Shown in pieces: positions 24,841 to 33,311 of a DNA stretch of 64,000 bases. The notes below the pieces were generated by a model. That model saw only the letters and a program-made list of their open reading frames with translations, had not been told where the DNA came from and did no database searches. Source of the stretch: JANQHS01 sp965227315 (GTDB taxonomy: Bacteria > Bacteroidota > Bacteroidia > Cytophagales > CCMP332); contig OZ245737.1 in the NCBI GenBank assembly GCA_965227315.1, forward strand, positions 2,728,001 to 2,792,000, written 5' to 3'. The translations under genes were made by a program, and so were the position numbers. Numbering within the stretch: the stretch's first letter is position 1; every line of letters begins with the position of its first letter.

Positions 24841-27800
24841 CTAGGACAACATTTGAGAAATTGGATAAACAAGATTTGGATGCATATCGATCAGACGATA
24901 AAGCTCTTCTCCACTCAGGAAAAAAACAAGGCTGGTATCCTCTGAGACCACCTTTGCCTTTGCATCAATCCCATTCCCAACGAGTTCTCCAAGAACCATG
25001 GGAGATATTTGCTTTTTGTCGTTGATCAAAAGAGCTCCTTTTCGGATGTAGATCAGGTCAAAGGAGTTGCCCCTCGACAAGCTCTCTATGGTTTCACCCT
25101 TGAGGTATTTCTTATATGTAAAAGCCTCTGCTATTTCAAGAAGGCTGTCTTTCTGAATCTCCTGAAGCCCATGCTGGGAAGACAATTCGAGACAAAGATC
25201 GAATGTCAGGACTCGTTCTCCCTTTCTGCCCAGAATCCCGACCTGATAGAGGTCATGTTGCATCTCCGGGTCCATACGGGAAACCACTTCTCTGAATTTT
25301 TCTTCGTCCCGTTCCGCTATAATGGCCGTGGCCAGTTCATGAAAGAAGGGGTCAGGGTGGAAAACAAATGAAGTAACCTTGTCGAAATACTCGGTCCTGT
25401 TCTTTTCTCCGATGTAATGAAGAGCCACGCCTTTGGTCCAGCGGTGAGTATAGTTATTGTCAAGGTCCAGGATCTTAAAAAGAATATCTTCTGTCTCTTC
25501 GAGTCCCACAGGATAAAATGTTTCCAGAAGCCGGATTTTGATATTGATTGGAAAATCTTCCAGCAAAGGAAATAGCTTGGCTTTCAAGTCTTCATCGATG
25601 AACAGGTCCAGTAGCTCAATGGCGTAATCTGCACTTTCGGGGTTTCCGGCTTCAAGGTTTTCCTTAACGTAGGCTACGGATTCGGGATCATACAGTATGG
25701 AGAGGAGCAGAAACAAAAACTCCCTCGATTCAACCAACTCACCGGCGACAGCCTCTTTTAGAAGAGGGTGATCTTCATCTGTTGAAAGAATACTGTCCGC
25801 AACTTCAAACCAAAGAGCTCTTCCTATAGTCTCCTCCAGCGCCGATTTGATCCTGGATTTTTGATGCTCTTCAGCGTTGAAATCCGACATTCTCAAAGAG
25901 ATAAGCGCTTGCTTAACCACACGGTTGTCAGGGTAGTTGATCTTCTTCAGAAGGTATTCGTGAGCTTTTGGACCGCCGATGGTGCCGAGTATCCGGATGA
26001 TCTCCGAAAGCATTTCAAAGGAATAGCCGCTCTTGTAAAAAACCTGTTCAAGGGAGGCAAGAATCGGTTCTCCGATTTCCAGTATGGTAGAGTAGGCCGT
26101 GCTGTGATATTCAGGATCCTCCAGATTTTCGATCAGCCTTGGCCAGTACTCAGGCCAGTCCCTTTCCGCAAGCACGGATAGGGCGGTTCTCCTCACTTCA
26201 GGATTTACATCCTTGAGAAGATCACGGAACTGCCTATGAAAATCAATCCCAACGTCTGCCGCTATCAAATGTACCGCCAAAGCTCTTTCCTCGGGATTCT
26301 TTGAATTAGCCAGTGTTTCGATCTGCTGCTTTCCGTTTTGCGCTTCGAACTCTTTTAACCATTTCAACACTGAATCAACATTTTTTCCCTTGTCCGCAGA
26401 GGAATCCCTTTTCAATGTTTCGAGAAAGTTCTTCTGCTCAACATAGTGATCAGACTTCATAAACTCCAAAGCCAGCTTCTGCTGTTGTTCTCCCCCTGTC
26501 TCGAGTACGGTTTTGAGTTTGTCGGTGAACAGCCTCTTGTCGGTCCTTTTGAGAAGGTTAAGGATCATGCCAACCCTGTTGGCGTTGTTCTCAATTATAT
26601 GATCGAACAGGTCGCGAAGCCGCGGGACCTGCCTGACTGTTTTTCCCAGTAGTTCTCTTCCAAGAGCAAGAGATCTCTCCAGCGCATAGCGATATCTTTT
26701 ATGGAGTCTGTTTCCACCGATCAACCAGGTAACCACAACCGCAGCAAGCACATACAGGTAAAAGAGGTTGGAGGAAAATGGAAGGAAACCAATTCCCAGC
26801 AGTATTGCGCCGGACAAGACGGCGGCACCCTCATTTACCGAGCCGTCGATCCTGGCTTGAATGTCGTACCTGACTCCCTGAGGTAAAGGTTGATACAGGA
26901 TCTTGAAGGCTGGAACTTCCAGACTGTATTTCAGTGACTGTGCAAATAGTTGGCTCAACGCCATGAACAAAAAGAAGATGGTGATGCCACCGCCAGCATC
27001 GATATTGGTCCCCGTCAACAAGCCAATGAGGATAGCCGGTAAGGTCAGGATCAAAATGATGACAGGAAGCACTAGCAGCACGACCCTCAACCCATAGGTC
27101 TGCATGAGCCTGGAGAAAACAAATGTCTTAAACAGGAAGGAGAAGATCATGATGGTACTGATGAAGAACCCAATGAAATTCGCGAGTTCGGTAGGGTCAG
27201 GAAATTGAGCCTTGGTGGTAGCCAGGAAATTGTTGTAAATGAAGAATATGGATAGGGTTGAAAGAATCACAAAAAGTACCATAAGCCTGACATATGGCGT
27301 TCGCCAGGTTTCTTTCCGTTGCTCCTTGCTTCCTCCCTGAAACGCCTCCAGGTTTGAACCAAAATCCGAGGAGAATCTATTCAACCTAAGCTGGATAAGA
27401 AATGCAAGAAACATACCTCCTGCAGACACATAAAGGAGGTTCAATGTGGAGCCGAGCAATGGGATCAACAGTGAGGTGGAGAAACCAATAATGATCGCTC
27501 CCAATACCTGTCCGGCATCTATTAGCCCGAATAATCTCTTTCCCTGTCTTAAGGAGAATACCCGACTGGCCATTCCCCAGAAACTCAGAAAAGCCAGCAC
27601 CTTGAATGGCCCCATCAACACAAAGGTTGCGTAAACAAGGTTATCACCATGAATATACCCGTAGCTCAAACGAATTATGATGGTCAGAATGATCAAGGCG
27701 ATCAGACTGATATTCATCAAGGATCTGTAGTTCAGCTTGGATTGTAAGAATGAGAAGAAGGAAGTAATGAGAATTCCAATCGAACCTGAGACAATGAAGG

Positions 27801-27957
27801 CTTTGGGCAACTCGGATTCGGAGAATTTTTCAAGAAACAATGAGGTCGAACTGATTTCCAGAGATGCAACGAACACCCCAATGAAAAAGGAAACAAGGGT
27901 GAAAATTTTCACCTTACCCCAATCGCGTTCTTCAAGATTTAGGTTAAGCAGATTCAC
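24841..27957 (-). CDS. Transporter-like membrane protein fused to HEAT repeats and a cNMP-binding domain
   Basis: A 1038-residue chimera. Residues about 15-420 form some twelve hydrophobic helices resembling the ATP:ADP antiporter/MFS fold (LRQGKRLFGLIDAGQVLGAI). About 425-900 are HEAT-like helical repeats (NPEVRRTALSVLAERDWPEY; DNRVVKQALISLR). About 915-1038 is a cyclic-nucleotide-binding-type domain (EAFTYKKYLKGETIESL). The N-terminal part could move nucleotides or serve as a membrane sensor; the C-terminal part would give control by a cytoplasmic ligand. It is followed by the SpoIIE gene after 55 bases. Related architectures are annotated in Bacteroidota as Npt-like transporters, but no substrate is known to me. 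Confidence 0.8.
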   Translation of the reverse strand: MNLLNLNLEERDWGKVKIFTLVSFFIGVFVASLEISSTSLFLEKFSESELPKAFIVSGSIGILITSFFSFLQSKLNYRSLMNISLIALIILTIIIRLSYGYIHGDNLVYATFVLMGPFKVLAFLSFWGMASRVFSLRQGKRLFGLIDAGQVLGAIIIGFSTSLLIPLLGSTLNLLYVSAGGMFLAFLIQLRLNRFSSDFGSNLEAFQGGSKEQRKETWRTPYVRLMVLFVILSTLSIFFIYNNFLATTKAQFPDPTELANFIGFFISTIMIFSFLFKTFVFSRLMQTYGLRVVLLVLPVIILILTLPAILIGLLTGTNIDAGGGITIFFLFMALSQLFAQSLKYSLEVPAFKILYQPLPQGVRYDIQARIDGSVNEGAAVLSGAILLGIGFLPFSSNLFYLYVLAAVVVTWLIGGNRLHKRYRYALERSLALGRELLGKTVRQVPRLRDLFDHIIENNANRVGMILNLLKRTDKRLFTDKLKTVLETGGEQQQKLALEFMKSDHYVEQKNFLETLKRDSSADKGKNVDSVLKWLKEFEAQNGKQQIETLANSKNPEERALAVHLIAADVGIDFHRQFRDLLKDVNPEVRRTALSVLAERDWPEYWPRLIENLEDPEYHSTAYSTILEIGEPILASLEQVFYKSGYSFEMLSEIIRILGTIGGPKAHEYLLKKINYPDNRVVKQALISLRMSDFNAEEHQKSRIKSALEETIGRALWFEVADSILSTDEDHPLLKEAVAGELVESREFLFLLLSILYDPESVAYVKENLEAGNPESADYAIELLDLFIDEDLKAKLFPLLEDFPINIKIRLLETFYPVGLEETEDILFKILDLDNNYTHRWTKGVALHYIGEKNRTEYFDKVTSFVFHPDPFFHELATAIIAERDEEKFREVVSRMDPEMQHDLYQVGILGRKGERVLTFDLCLELSSQHGLQEIQKDSLLEIAEAFTYKKYLKGETIESLSRGNSFDLIYIRKGALLINDKKQISPMVLGELVGNGIDAKAKVVSEDTSLVFFLSGEELYRLIDMHPNLVYPISQMLS

Positions 27958-27977
27958 AATAGCAGTTTAGCAACTGG

Positions 27978-28010
27978 AAATTTAACAATATATGTCTAAG
28001 TGTTAAATTT
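27978..28010. repeat. Perfect 10-bp inverted repeat in an intergenic gap
   Basis: AAATTTAACA (27978-27987) and TGTTAAATTT (28001-28010) are perfect inverted arms around a 13-base spacer. They lie between the end of the helix-hairpin-helix gene (28031) and the start of the transporter-HEAT-cNMP gene (27957), about 20 bases upstream of the latter. AT-rich arms with no T-tract on the minus strand make a good terminator unlikely; an operator for the 27957 gene is the alternative. Confidence 0.6.
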
Positions 28011-28030
28011 TTGAGCACCTAAAGGAATCA

Positions 28031-28945
28031 TTAACTCGCGGATAACCTGAAACGGAGGTAGGGGATGAGTTTGGCTTTTTGGGCTTCTGTAAGAAATGGA
28101 AACCTCATAAAATCGGGTTTGCGGATCATTTTATGTTGGGTTTTAAAGTTCATGAGGGCTTTTACCTGCTCGTAGGATAAATATGGGTGTCGGAGCAGGG
28201 TTTTAAAATCTGCCTGGTTTATCGCAATCCTTTCAACAGGGTGCAAACCCGTGTCAACAATGACCTGGTCTTTAACGGATCGGTAAACGGTCGAATCAAT
28301 ACCGTAGACTTCCAGCAACTGTGTTTTTTGAAAAAATCCTCCAAGGATCTCTCTGTATTTGATAATTCCCCTGGCTCTGACCGGCCCGATCCCCTTGATT
28401 TTTGTCAATTGGCTTGAATCAGCAGCATTAAGACCAACCACTGCAACTGTGGGCCTACTCCTAACTGTTGAGGCCTCCTTTTTATTCGGCCTTGAAGGTT
28501 CCTGAACGATCTTCCTGCTCTTGGAAATGATCAGGTAAGGTTCGATGGAATCGTAAAACCAAAGCGGCATTCCGTAGATCTTTTTCAGATCGGAAGTTTG
28601 GTCAAAGCTTCCCCCTTTTGATAGAAATCTTTGGATCCTTTGGGCCAATACAGTGTCCAGGCCAAAAGAGATCCAGTCCATGACGGAAGATCGATTTGGG
28701 TCTATTGATCGTGCAGGTGGATTAAAGTTTTTTTCCTTTCTCTTCTTCACTTTCCTGTCAACTACCTTGGCAGCGTTTTCAATGATCCTTTGCGAGATGC
28801 GGATATCACCTCGAGGTTCTCGGGTTGAAAGCCAGAATCGGGTTAATACAAGTATCAGAAGGATGACTGAAAGAACGAGGATGCCTCTCACCTCCTTGTC
28901 GCTTGCGGAGAAAAGGAATCCCAGCCATCGCCGGATGTTTTTCAT
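28031..28945 (-). CDS. Membrane-anchored helix-hairpin-helix (ComEA-like) protein
   Basis: A 304-residue protein with one membrane helix (about 20-38, GILVLSVILLILVLTRFW) and a C-terminal region of helix-hairpin-helix motifs (about 170-304). The clearest is LTKIKGIGPVRARGIIKYRE, with a second degenerate copy (INQADFKTLLRHPYLSYEQ). HhH pairs bind DNA non-specifically in ComEA, which takes up transforming DNA; a ComEC homologue is encoded at 60112 in this window. Proteins of this type in Bacteroidota have an unproven role. It ends 73 bases before the transporter-HEAT gene and lies 8 bases after the AGCS gene. Confidence 0.85.
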   Translation of the reverse strand: MKNIRRWLGFLFSASDKEVRGILVLSVILLILVLTRFWLSTREPRGDIRISQRIIENAAKVVDRKVKKRKEKNFNPPARSIDPNRSSVMDWISFGLDTVLAQRIQRFLSKGGSFDQTSDLKKIYGMPLWFYDSIEPYLIISKSRKIVQEPSRPNKKEASTVRSRPTVAVVGLNAADSSQLTKIKGIGPVRARGIIKYREILGGFFQKTQLLEVYGIDSTVYRSVKDQVIVDTGLHPVERIAINQADFKTLLRHPYLSYEQVKALMNFKTQHKMIRKPDFMRFPFLTEAQKAKLIPYLRFRLSAS

Positions 28946-28953
28946 TTACATAC

Positions 28954-30498
28954 TTACCAAAACTTTTTGATCATGCCCGATTTCACTTTTTGGAGATACT
29001 CCTGAAGATCATTTTTGACCTCAGGCGCAAGGATATACAATCCGATCACATTGGGAAAAGCCATGGCGAAAATCATGGCATCACTGAATCCAAAGACTTT
29101 CTGCATGTTCAAGGCTGCTCCGATTACGATAAAGGAACAAAAAATTACCTTATAAAGCACGTCCATGGCTTTGCTTTCACCAAAGAGGAAAGTCCAGGAT
29201 TTTAGCCCGTAATATGACCAGGATATCATAGTGGATAGTCCAAAGAGGATGACTGCAATTGAAAGAACATATGGAAACCAGGATAGGGTAGATTCAAATG
29301 CGCTACTTGTCAACTGAACACCTGTCAATCCACTGTTGACCACCTCGGGATTCGCATGGTTGGTAATGATAATCACCAAGGCTGTCATAGTACAAACGAC
29401 CACAGTATCGATGAAGGGCTCCAGCAGTGCCACTATGCCTTCCGAAATAGGTTCTTCGGTCTTGGCAGCTGAATGTGCTATAGATGCAGAGCCTACACCG
29501 GCTTCATTGGAAAAGGCAGCTCTTCGAAAGCCCTGGATCAATACTCCAATGAACCCGCCATACATGGCACTCGGGGAAAAAGCTCCGGTGAATATGGAAG
29601 CCAGAGCCCAGGGGATGTCGGTGATCCTTGCAAAAATGATGATCAATGCAGAGATCAAATACACACCTACCATAAAGGGAACGATCTTATCGGTAACCCT
29701 TACTATACTTTTGATGCCACCGATAATGATAAAGCCTACCACCACGGCGATGATCAATCCAAATACCCATTCTCTTCCGAAGAAGTAGCTGGCTTCACCG
29801 CCGGTAACATTGACCAACTGTTCCGTAGCCTGATTGATTTGGGCCATGTTTCCTCCTCCGAAAGAACCGCCGATGCAAAAGATCGCAAAAAGCACAGCGC
29901 ATACTTTTCCAAGAGTTGCGTATCCTTTCTTCTTCAATCCTTTGGTCAGATAATACATCGGCCCACCACTGATCGTGTTGTCCTCATGGACATCCCTGTA
30001 TTTCACACCAAGTGTACATTCCACGAACTTGGAGGTCATTCCCAAAAGTCCGGCCAGGATCATCCAGAATGTTGCTCCCGGACCGCCTAAGGATACGGCG
30101 ATAGCAACCCCTGCGATATTGCCCAATCCTACGGTTCCGGAAAGAGCTGCGGTCAATGCCTGAAAATGACTGACCTCTCCCGGATCGTTTGGATCATCAT
30201 ATCTTCCACGCACAATGTCGATGGCATGACCAAAGCCTTTGAAATTAATGAAGCCCATATAATAGGTGAAGAATGCCGCACCGATGATCAACCAAATGAT
30301 CACGAATGGCATGCTGGCATCCCCGCCAAGCGGAATTGGGAAGAAAATGATGTTGGCTATTATATCGAGATAGGGGCCGATGGATTTTTCGATCAACTGG
30401 TTGATCTTCTCTTCAAAACCCGATTCGCCTGCCACATTTGGAGCACAGGAAGATGTTAAAAAGGAAAGTAAGAGTAAGCCAGCAAGGTACTTTTTCAT
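28954..30498 (-). CDS. Sodium:alanine (AGCS) symporter family protein
   Basis: A 514-residue inner-membrane symporter coupling Na+ entry to uptake of alanine, glycine or similar amino acids. The AGCS signature TAALSGTVGLGNIAGVAIA is present (about 110-130), with TISGGPMYYLTKGL and AAFSNEAGVGSASIAHSAA. The N-terminus (KKYLAGLLLLSFLTSSCAPN) looks like a lipoprotein signal peptide ending in SSC, followed by about 40 soluble residues before the first transporter helix; this is longer than the E. coli family members. The gene lies 8 bases upstream of the HhH gene on the same strand. Confidence 0.9.
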   Translation of the reverse strand: MKKYLAGLLLLSFLTSSCAPNVAGESGFEEKINQLIEKSIGPYLDIIANIIFFPIPLGGDASMPFVIIWLIIGAAFFTYYMGFINFKGFGHAIDIVRGRYDDPNDPGEVSHFQALTAALSGTVGLGNIAGVAIAVSLGGPGATFWMILAGLLGMTSKFVECTLGVKYRDVHEDNTISGGPMYYLTKGLKKKGYATLGKVCAVLFAIFCIGGSFGGGNMAQINQATEQLVNVTGGEASYFFGREWVFGLIIAVVVGFIIIGGIKSIVRVTDKIVPFMVGVYLISALIIIFARITDIPWALASIFTGAFSPSAMYGGFIGVLIQGFRRAAFSNEAGVGSASIAHSAAKTEEPISEGIVALLEPFIDTVVVCTMTALVIIITNHANPEVVNSGLTGVQLTSSAFESTLSWFPYVLSIAVILFGLSTMISWSYYGLKSWTFLFGESKAMDVLYKVIFCSFIVIGAALNMQKVFGFSDAMIFAMAFPNVIGLYILAPEVKNDLQEYLQKVKSGMIKKFW

Positions 30499-30545
30499 AG
30501 TATCAGATTAGACCAAGGGGCTAAAATAGAAAAACCAAAAAACCC

Positions 30546-31454
30546 CTAGCCTTTAAATTTCAAAATGAGGTCTGCTGTTATATCCAGACCATCTTCAAAG
30601 CGAACCGGATTATACCCCAGGTCTCTCCTGGCTTTGGAAATATCAAAACCGGTTTTTGGTGGCCTTTTGGCCGCTTGTTGAAACCTGCTACCATCGGTTT
30701 CATGGATAAGACTCTCGTCTAACCGATAGTGCCGGGCCGTGCGTAAAGCCAATTCATATGGTGTCATGATCTCGCTCCCCGAAACATGATAAATACCCGT
30801 TGCATTCTTTTCGATCGCCAGCAGGCATCCTTTTGCCAGATCTTCAGCCAGGGTCGGGGATCTCCATTGATCATTGACCACGTTGATATCTTTTCCGGTC
30901 TCCAGAGAATCCTTTACCCAAAGGACGATATTTGACCTGGACATATTCTCTGCCATGCCATACACGAGAACCGTTCTGATGATTGTATGTTCCCCGGAAT
31001 CCTTCAGGATCTTTTTTTCTGCTTCAAGTTTGGACCATCCATAGTACGAAACCGGGTTGGGGCTGTCATCCTCCCCATATGGTCCTGCCTCTCCGTCAAA
31101 AATGAAATCGGTTGAAATATGCAAGAGTCTGGCATTCACATCGGCGGCAGTTGCGAGAAGGTTTTCGACACCCTGTACATTGATGTTGTAACATTTCTCT
31201 TGCTGACTTTCGCAGTCATCAACCTGGGTCATCGCAGCCGTGTTGATGATGTAATCGGGATTAAAATCCCGAATGATATCACCTGTCATTTCTGGAGAGG
31301 TAATATCCATTTCCCTGTAGTTGTCGGGGTCCAATTCTGAGTTCCTGTTGACCCCAAAGGATGTGGCCATAAAGGCATGATCCATTTGGTTTAACTCTGC
31401 AAGAAGCTTTTGTCCAAGCAGTCCGTTGGAACCGGTAACAAGGATCTTCGCCAA
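30546..31454 (-). CDS. RmlD-like dTDP-4-dehydrorhamnose reductase family (SDR)
   Basis: A 302-residue NAD(P)-dependent sugar-nucleotide reductase of the extended SDR fold. The Rossmann motif is GSNGLLGQKL (8-17), the catalytic YGWSK Tyr-Lys pair is present, with STDFIFDG and GIYHVSG as seen in RmlD. The family reduces dTDP-4-keto-L-rhamnose, the last step of dTDP-rhamnose synthesis, but no other rml gene is nearby, so the exact substrate is uncertain. It lies 2 bases after the cyclophilin gene on the same strand. Confidence 0.82.
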   Translation of the reverse strand: MAKILVTGSNGLLGQKLLAELNQMDHAFMATSFGVNRNSELDPDNYREMDITSPEMTGDIIRDFNPDYIINTAAMTQVDDCESQQEKCYNINVQGVENLLATAADVNARLLHISTDFIFDGEAGPYGEDDSPNPVSYYGWSKLEAEKKILKDSGEHTIIRTVLVYGMAENMSRSNIVLWVKDSLETGKDINVVNDQWRSPTLAEDLAKGCLLAIEKNATGIYHVSGSEIMTPYELALRTARHYRLDESLIHETDGSRFQQAAKRPPKTGFDISKARRDLGYNPVRFEDGLDITADLILKFKG

Positions 31455-31456
31455 GG

Positions 31457-32167
31457 TTATTCTTTTTCGCTGGGGAAGGTATAGCCGAATTCCTTTTCGA
31501 TCTTCTTCCTTTTCATTTCCTCCACTGTTACCTTCATGTAGATATTCTTGTTCGGCCTGTTGGCCCTGTTTCGCGGCTGCTTGGATATCACCGGCACCAG
31601 GTCCAGACCGCTGATCACGGTGCCAAAAACCGTGTAATCCATATCAAGCCATGGGTACCCGCCCAGGGTCTCATACTTCTGCATTTCTTCTTCCGTATAG
31701 CTCCAGCCCCGCTGAGTTGACAGTTGATCCATCTGCTCCCTTTTAACCTGGACTCCCTCAACAATATAGAATTGTGAACCGCTTGATTTCTTCTGCGGAT
31801 TCACCTGGTCCGGCATTCGGGCAGCTGCCAGGGCTCCTTTGAAATGAAGGAGATCCCTTTTGATCTCGGCATCAATGGTATAGCCTGGTCCACCCTGTCC
31901 GTCATTGTTGGGATTTTCGTCCTTGCTATTTGGATCACCTCCCTGGATCATGAATTGTGGCATTACCCTGTGAAAGGTGGTGGAATCAAAAAAACCTTCG
32001 TTGGCCAGTTTGATAAAATTCTCTTTGTGCTTCGGCGTCTCATCTGAGAGAAGCAATTTCATATCCCCAAATTCGGTACTGATGGTCACCACCGTTTCTT
32101 TTTTATTGTTCTTTGAAAAGCCACATGAGGTGGCCAGGAACAAGAAGAGGATTGCTATTTTTTTCAT
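31457..32167 (-). CDS. Cyclophilin-type peptidyl-prolyl isomerase, lipoprotein
   Basis: A 236-residue lipoprotein (ATG at 32167; the open frame runs upstream to 32611 but would cover the holB gene). The signal MKKIAILFLFLATSC has a lipobox with Cys15. The cyclophilin fold follows with FHRVMPQFMIQGGD (catalytic Arg), GALAAARMPDQVN, GSQFYIVEG and FGTVISGLDLV. It isomerises proline peptide bonds in the periplasm, helping outer-membrane protein folding. An insert (about 165-195, REQMDQLSTQRGWSYTEEE) is typical of Bacteroidota members. It starts one base after the holB stop. Confidence 0.93.
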   Translation of the reverse strand: MKKIAILFLFLATSCGFSKNNKKETVVTISTEFGDMKLLLSDETPKHKENFIKLANEGFFDSTTFHRVMPQFMIQGGDPNSKDENPNNDGQGGPGYTIDAEIKRDLLHFKGALAAARMPDQVNPQKKSSGSQFYIVEGVQVKREQMDQLSTQRGWSYTEEEMQKYETLGGYPWLDMDYTVFGTVISGLDLVPVISKQPRNRANRPNKNIYMKVTVEEMKRKKIEKEFGYTFPSEKE

Positions 32168-32168
32168 G

Positions 32169-33311
32169 TTATTTTTTATTCCTGAGGATCTTATTGAGTT
32201 GTATACTTTTCTGCAAAAATAGAAGCCTGGGCTGGATATTCCTGTCCAACAGGTATAGACCGTCTTCCATTTCCTTTCTGATCGATTCAAACTTTTCCAG
32301 GCCAACATTATTGTAGAAATCACTAAAAAAATTGTTAAGGCCTTCATTCCAACCCTGATCTTTGGCCCGCTTACTCGAAAGGGAGTTTTCGAGTACACGG
32401 AGTCCCACCCTGAAAAATCCCCTTTGGTAGTGCCCGTTTGATCTGGAAAAATCTTCGGCGGATCGCTGAAGTTTTGCGAAATCGAAAGAAAAACAATCGC
32501 GAAACCAAACCTGTATCTCCTCAAAATCAACCCGATTTGGACTTCCTGCCAGATGCAAAGCTTCTGACACACTACCTCCGGAAACCAATGATGCCTTCTC
32601 AGCCACCTCATGGGCTATCTCAAAATTATGCGACAGGATTCCGGCTACCTCAGTCGAAGTCAATGGGGGGAAAGAATGGATTTGTACCCTGGAAAGAAGG
32701 GTTCTCAGATGGTTCTCCAGGTGAAAGGAAACAAAAATGAAGATGGTTCCCGGTGTCGGTTCTTCAACGATCTTGAGCAAGGTGTTTGCAGTACTATCGT
32801 TCAGTCTTTCGGAGCTCCAAACAATGAATATCTTGTGTTTGCCGTCAAAGGTTGTCAAAGCCTGGGACTGGATGATCTCCTTTGCCTCCCTTTTGATGAT
32901 CTCCATGTTTTTGAGGCTGTTCAGTTTTTCCGAGGCCGCAAACTTTTCCGACCAACCCTGGTACGAAGCAAAGGGATTCTCCAAAACGAATTCTCTCCAG
33001 GGAACCAGGAAGCTCTCGCACTTGAGGTCATCTGTTCTCTTGATCTCGTTTGTTGTGGTTAGCGGAAATGAGAAGTGTACATCCGGATGCGTAAGTGATG
33101 CCATTCGTCGGCAGGATGAACACTCGCCGCAGCTATCGCCATCCTTTGGGTTTTCACAATTCAGAAGAGTTGCAAATGCAAGGGCCATAGGAAGGGATAT
33201 CCCACCTTCACTGGAATGGAAAAGATGGGCGTGTGATACTTTTCCGCTTTGGTAAAGCTCCCAAAGATTGGCTTTTTGCTTTTCCGCACCGGGGAAGTCC
33301 TTGAACCTCAT
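32169..33311 (-). CDS. holB: DNA polymerase III delta-prime subunit
   Basis: A 380-residue AAA+ clamp-loader subunit. Residues about 1-180 hold the ATPase-like fold with a four-Cys zinc module (LLNC ... SCGECSSC, about 51-68) and the degenerate P-loop typical of delta-prime (HSSEGGISLPMALAF, no GKS). The conserved SERLNDSTANTLLKIVEEP segment (sensor I/Arg finger region) follows, then LLSRVQIH. It helps load the sliding clamp at replication forks. It overlaps the alternate glmU start by 4 bases. No unusual features. Confidence 0.92.
   Translation of the reverse strand: MRFKDFPGAEKQKANLWELYQSGKVSHAHLFHSSEGGISLPMALAFATLLNCENPKDGDSCGECSSCRRMASLTHPDVHFSFPLTTTNEIKRTDDLKCESFLVPWREFVLENPFASYQGWSEKFAASEKLNSLKNMEIIKREAKEIIQSQALTTFDGKHKIFIVWSSERLNDSTANTLLKIVEEPTPGTIFIFVSFHLENHLRTLLSRVQIHSFPPLTSTEVAGILSHNFEIAHEVAEKASLVSGGSVSEALHLAGSPNRVDFEEIQVWFRDCFSFDFAKLQRSAEDFSRSNGHYQRGFFRVGLRVLENSLSSKRAKDQGWNEGLNNFFSDFYNNVGLEKFESIRKEMEDGLYLLDRNIQPRLLFLQKSIQLNKILRNKK

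Noticed and set aside
30499..30545. Possible terminator between the AGCS and RmlD-like genes
   Set aside because: Only a 5-bp AGGGG/CCCCT pairing over a long loop is available, which is too weak to call.
32168..32611. N-terminal extension of the cyclophilin reading frame up to 32611
   Set aside because: It would cover the holB coding region; the lipoprotein signal at the ATG at 32167 marks the true start.
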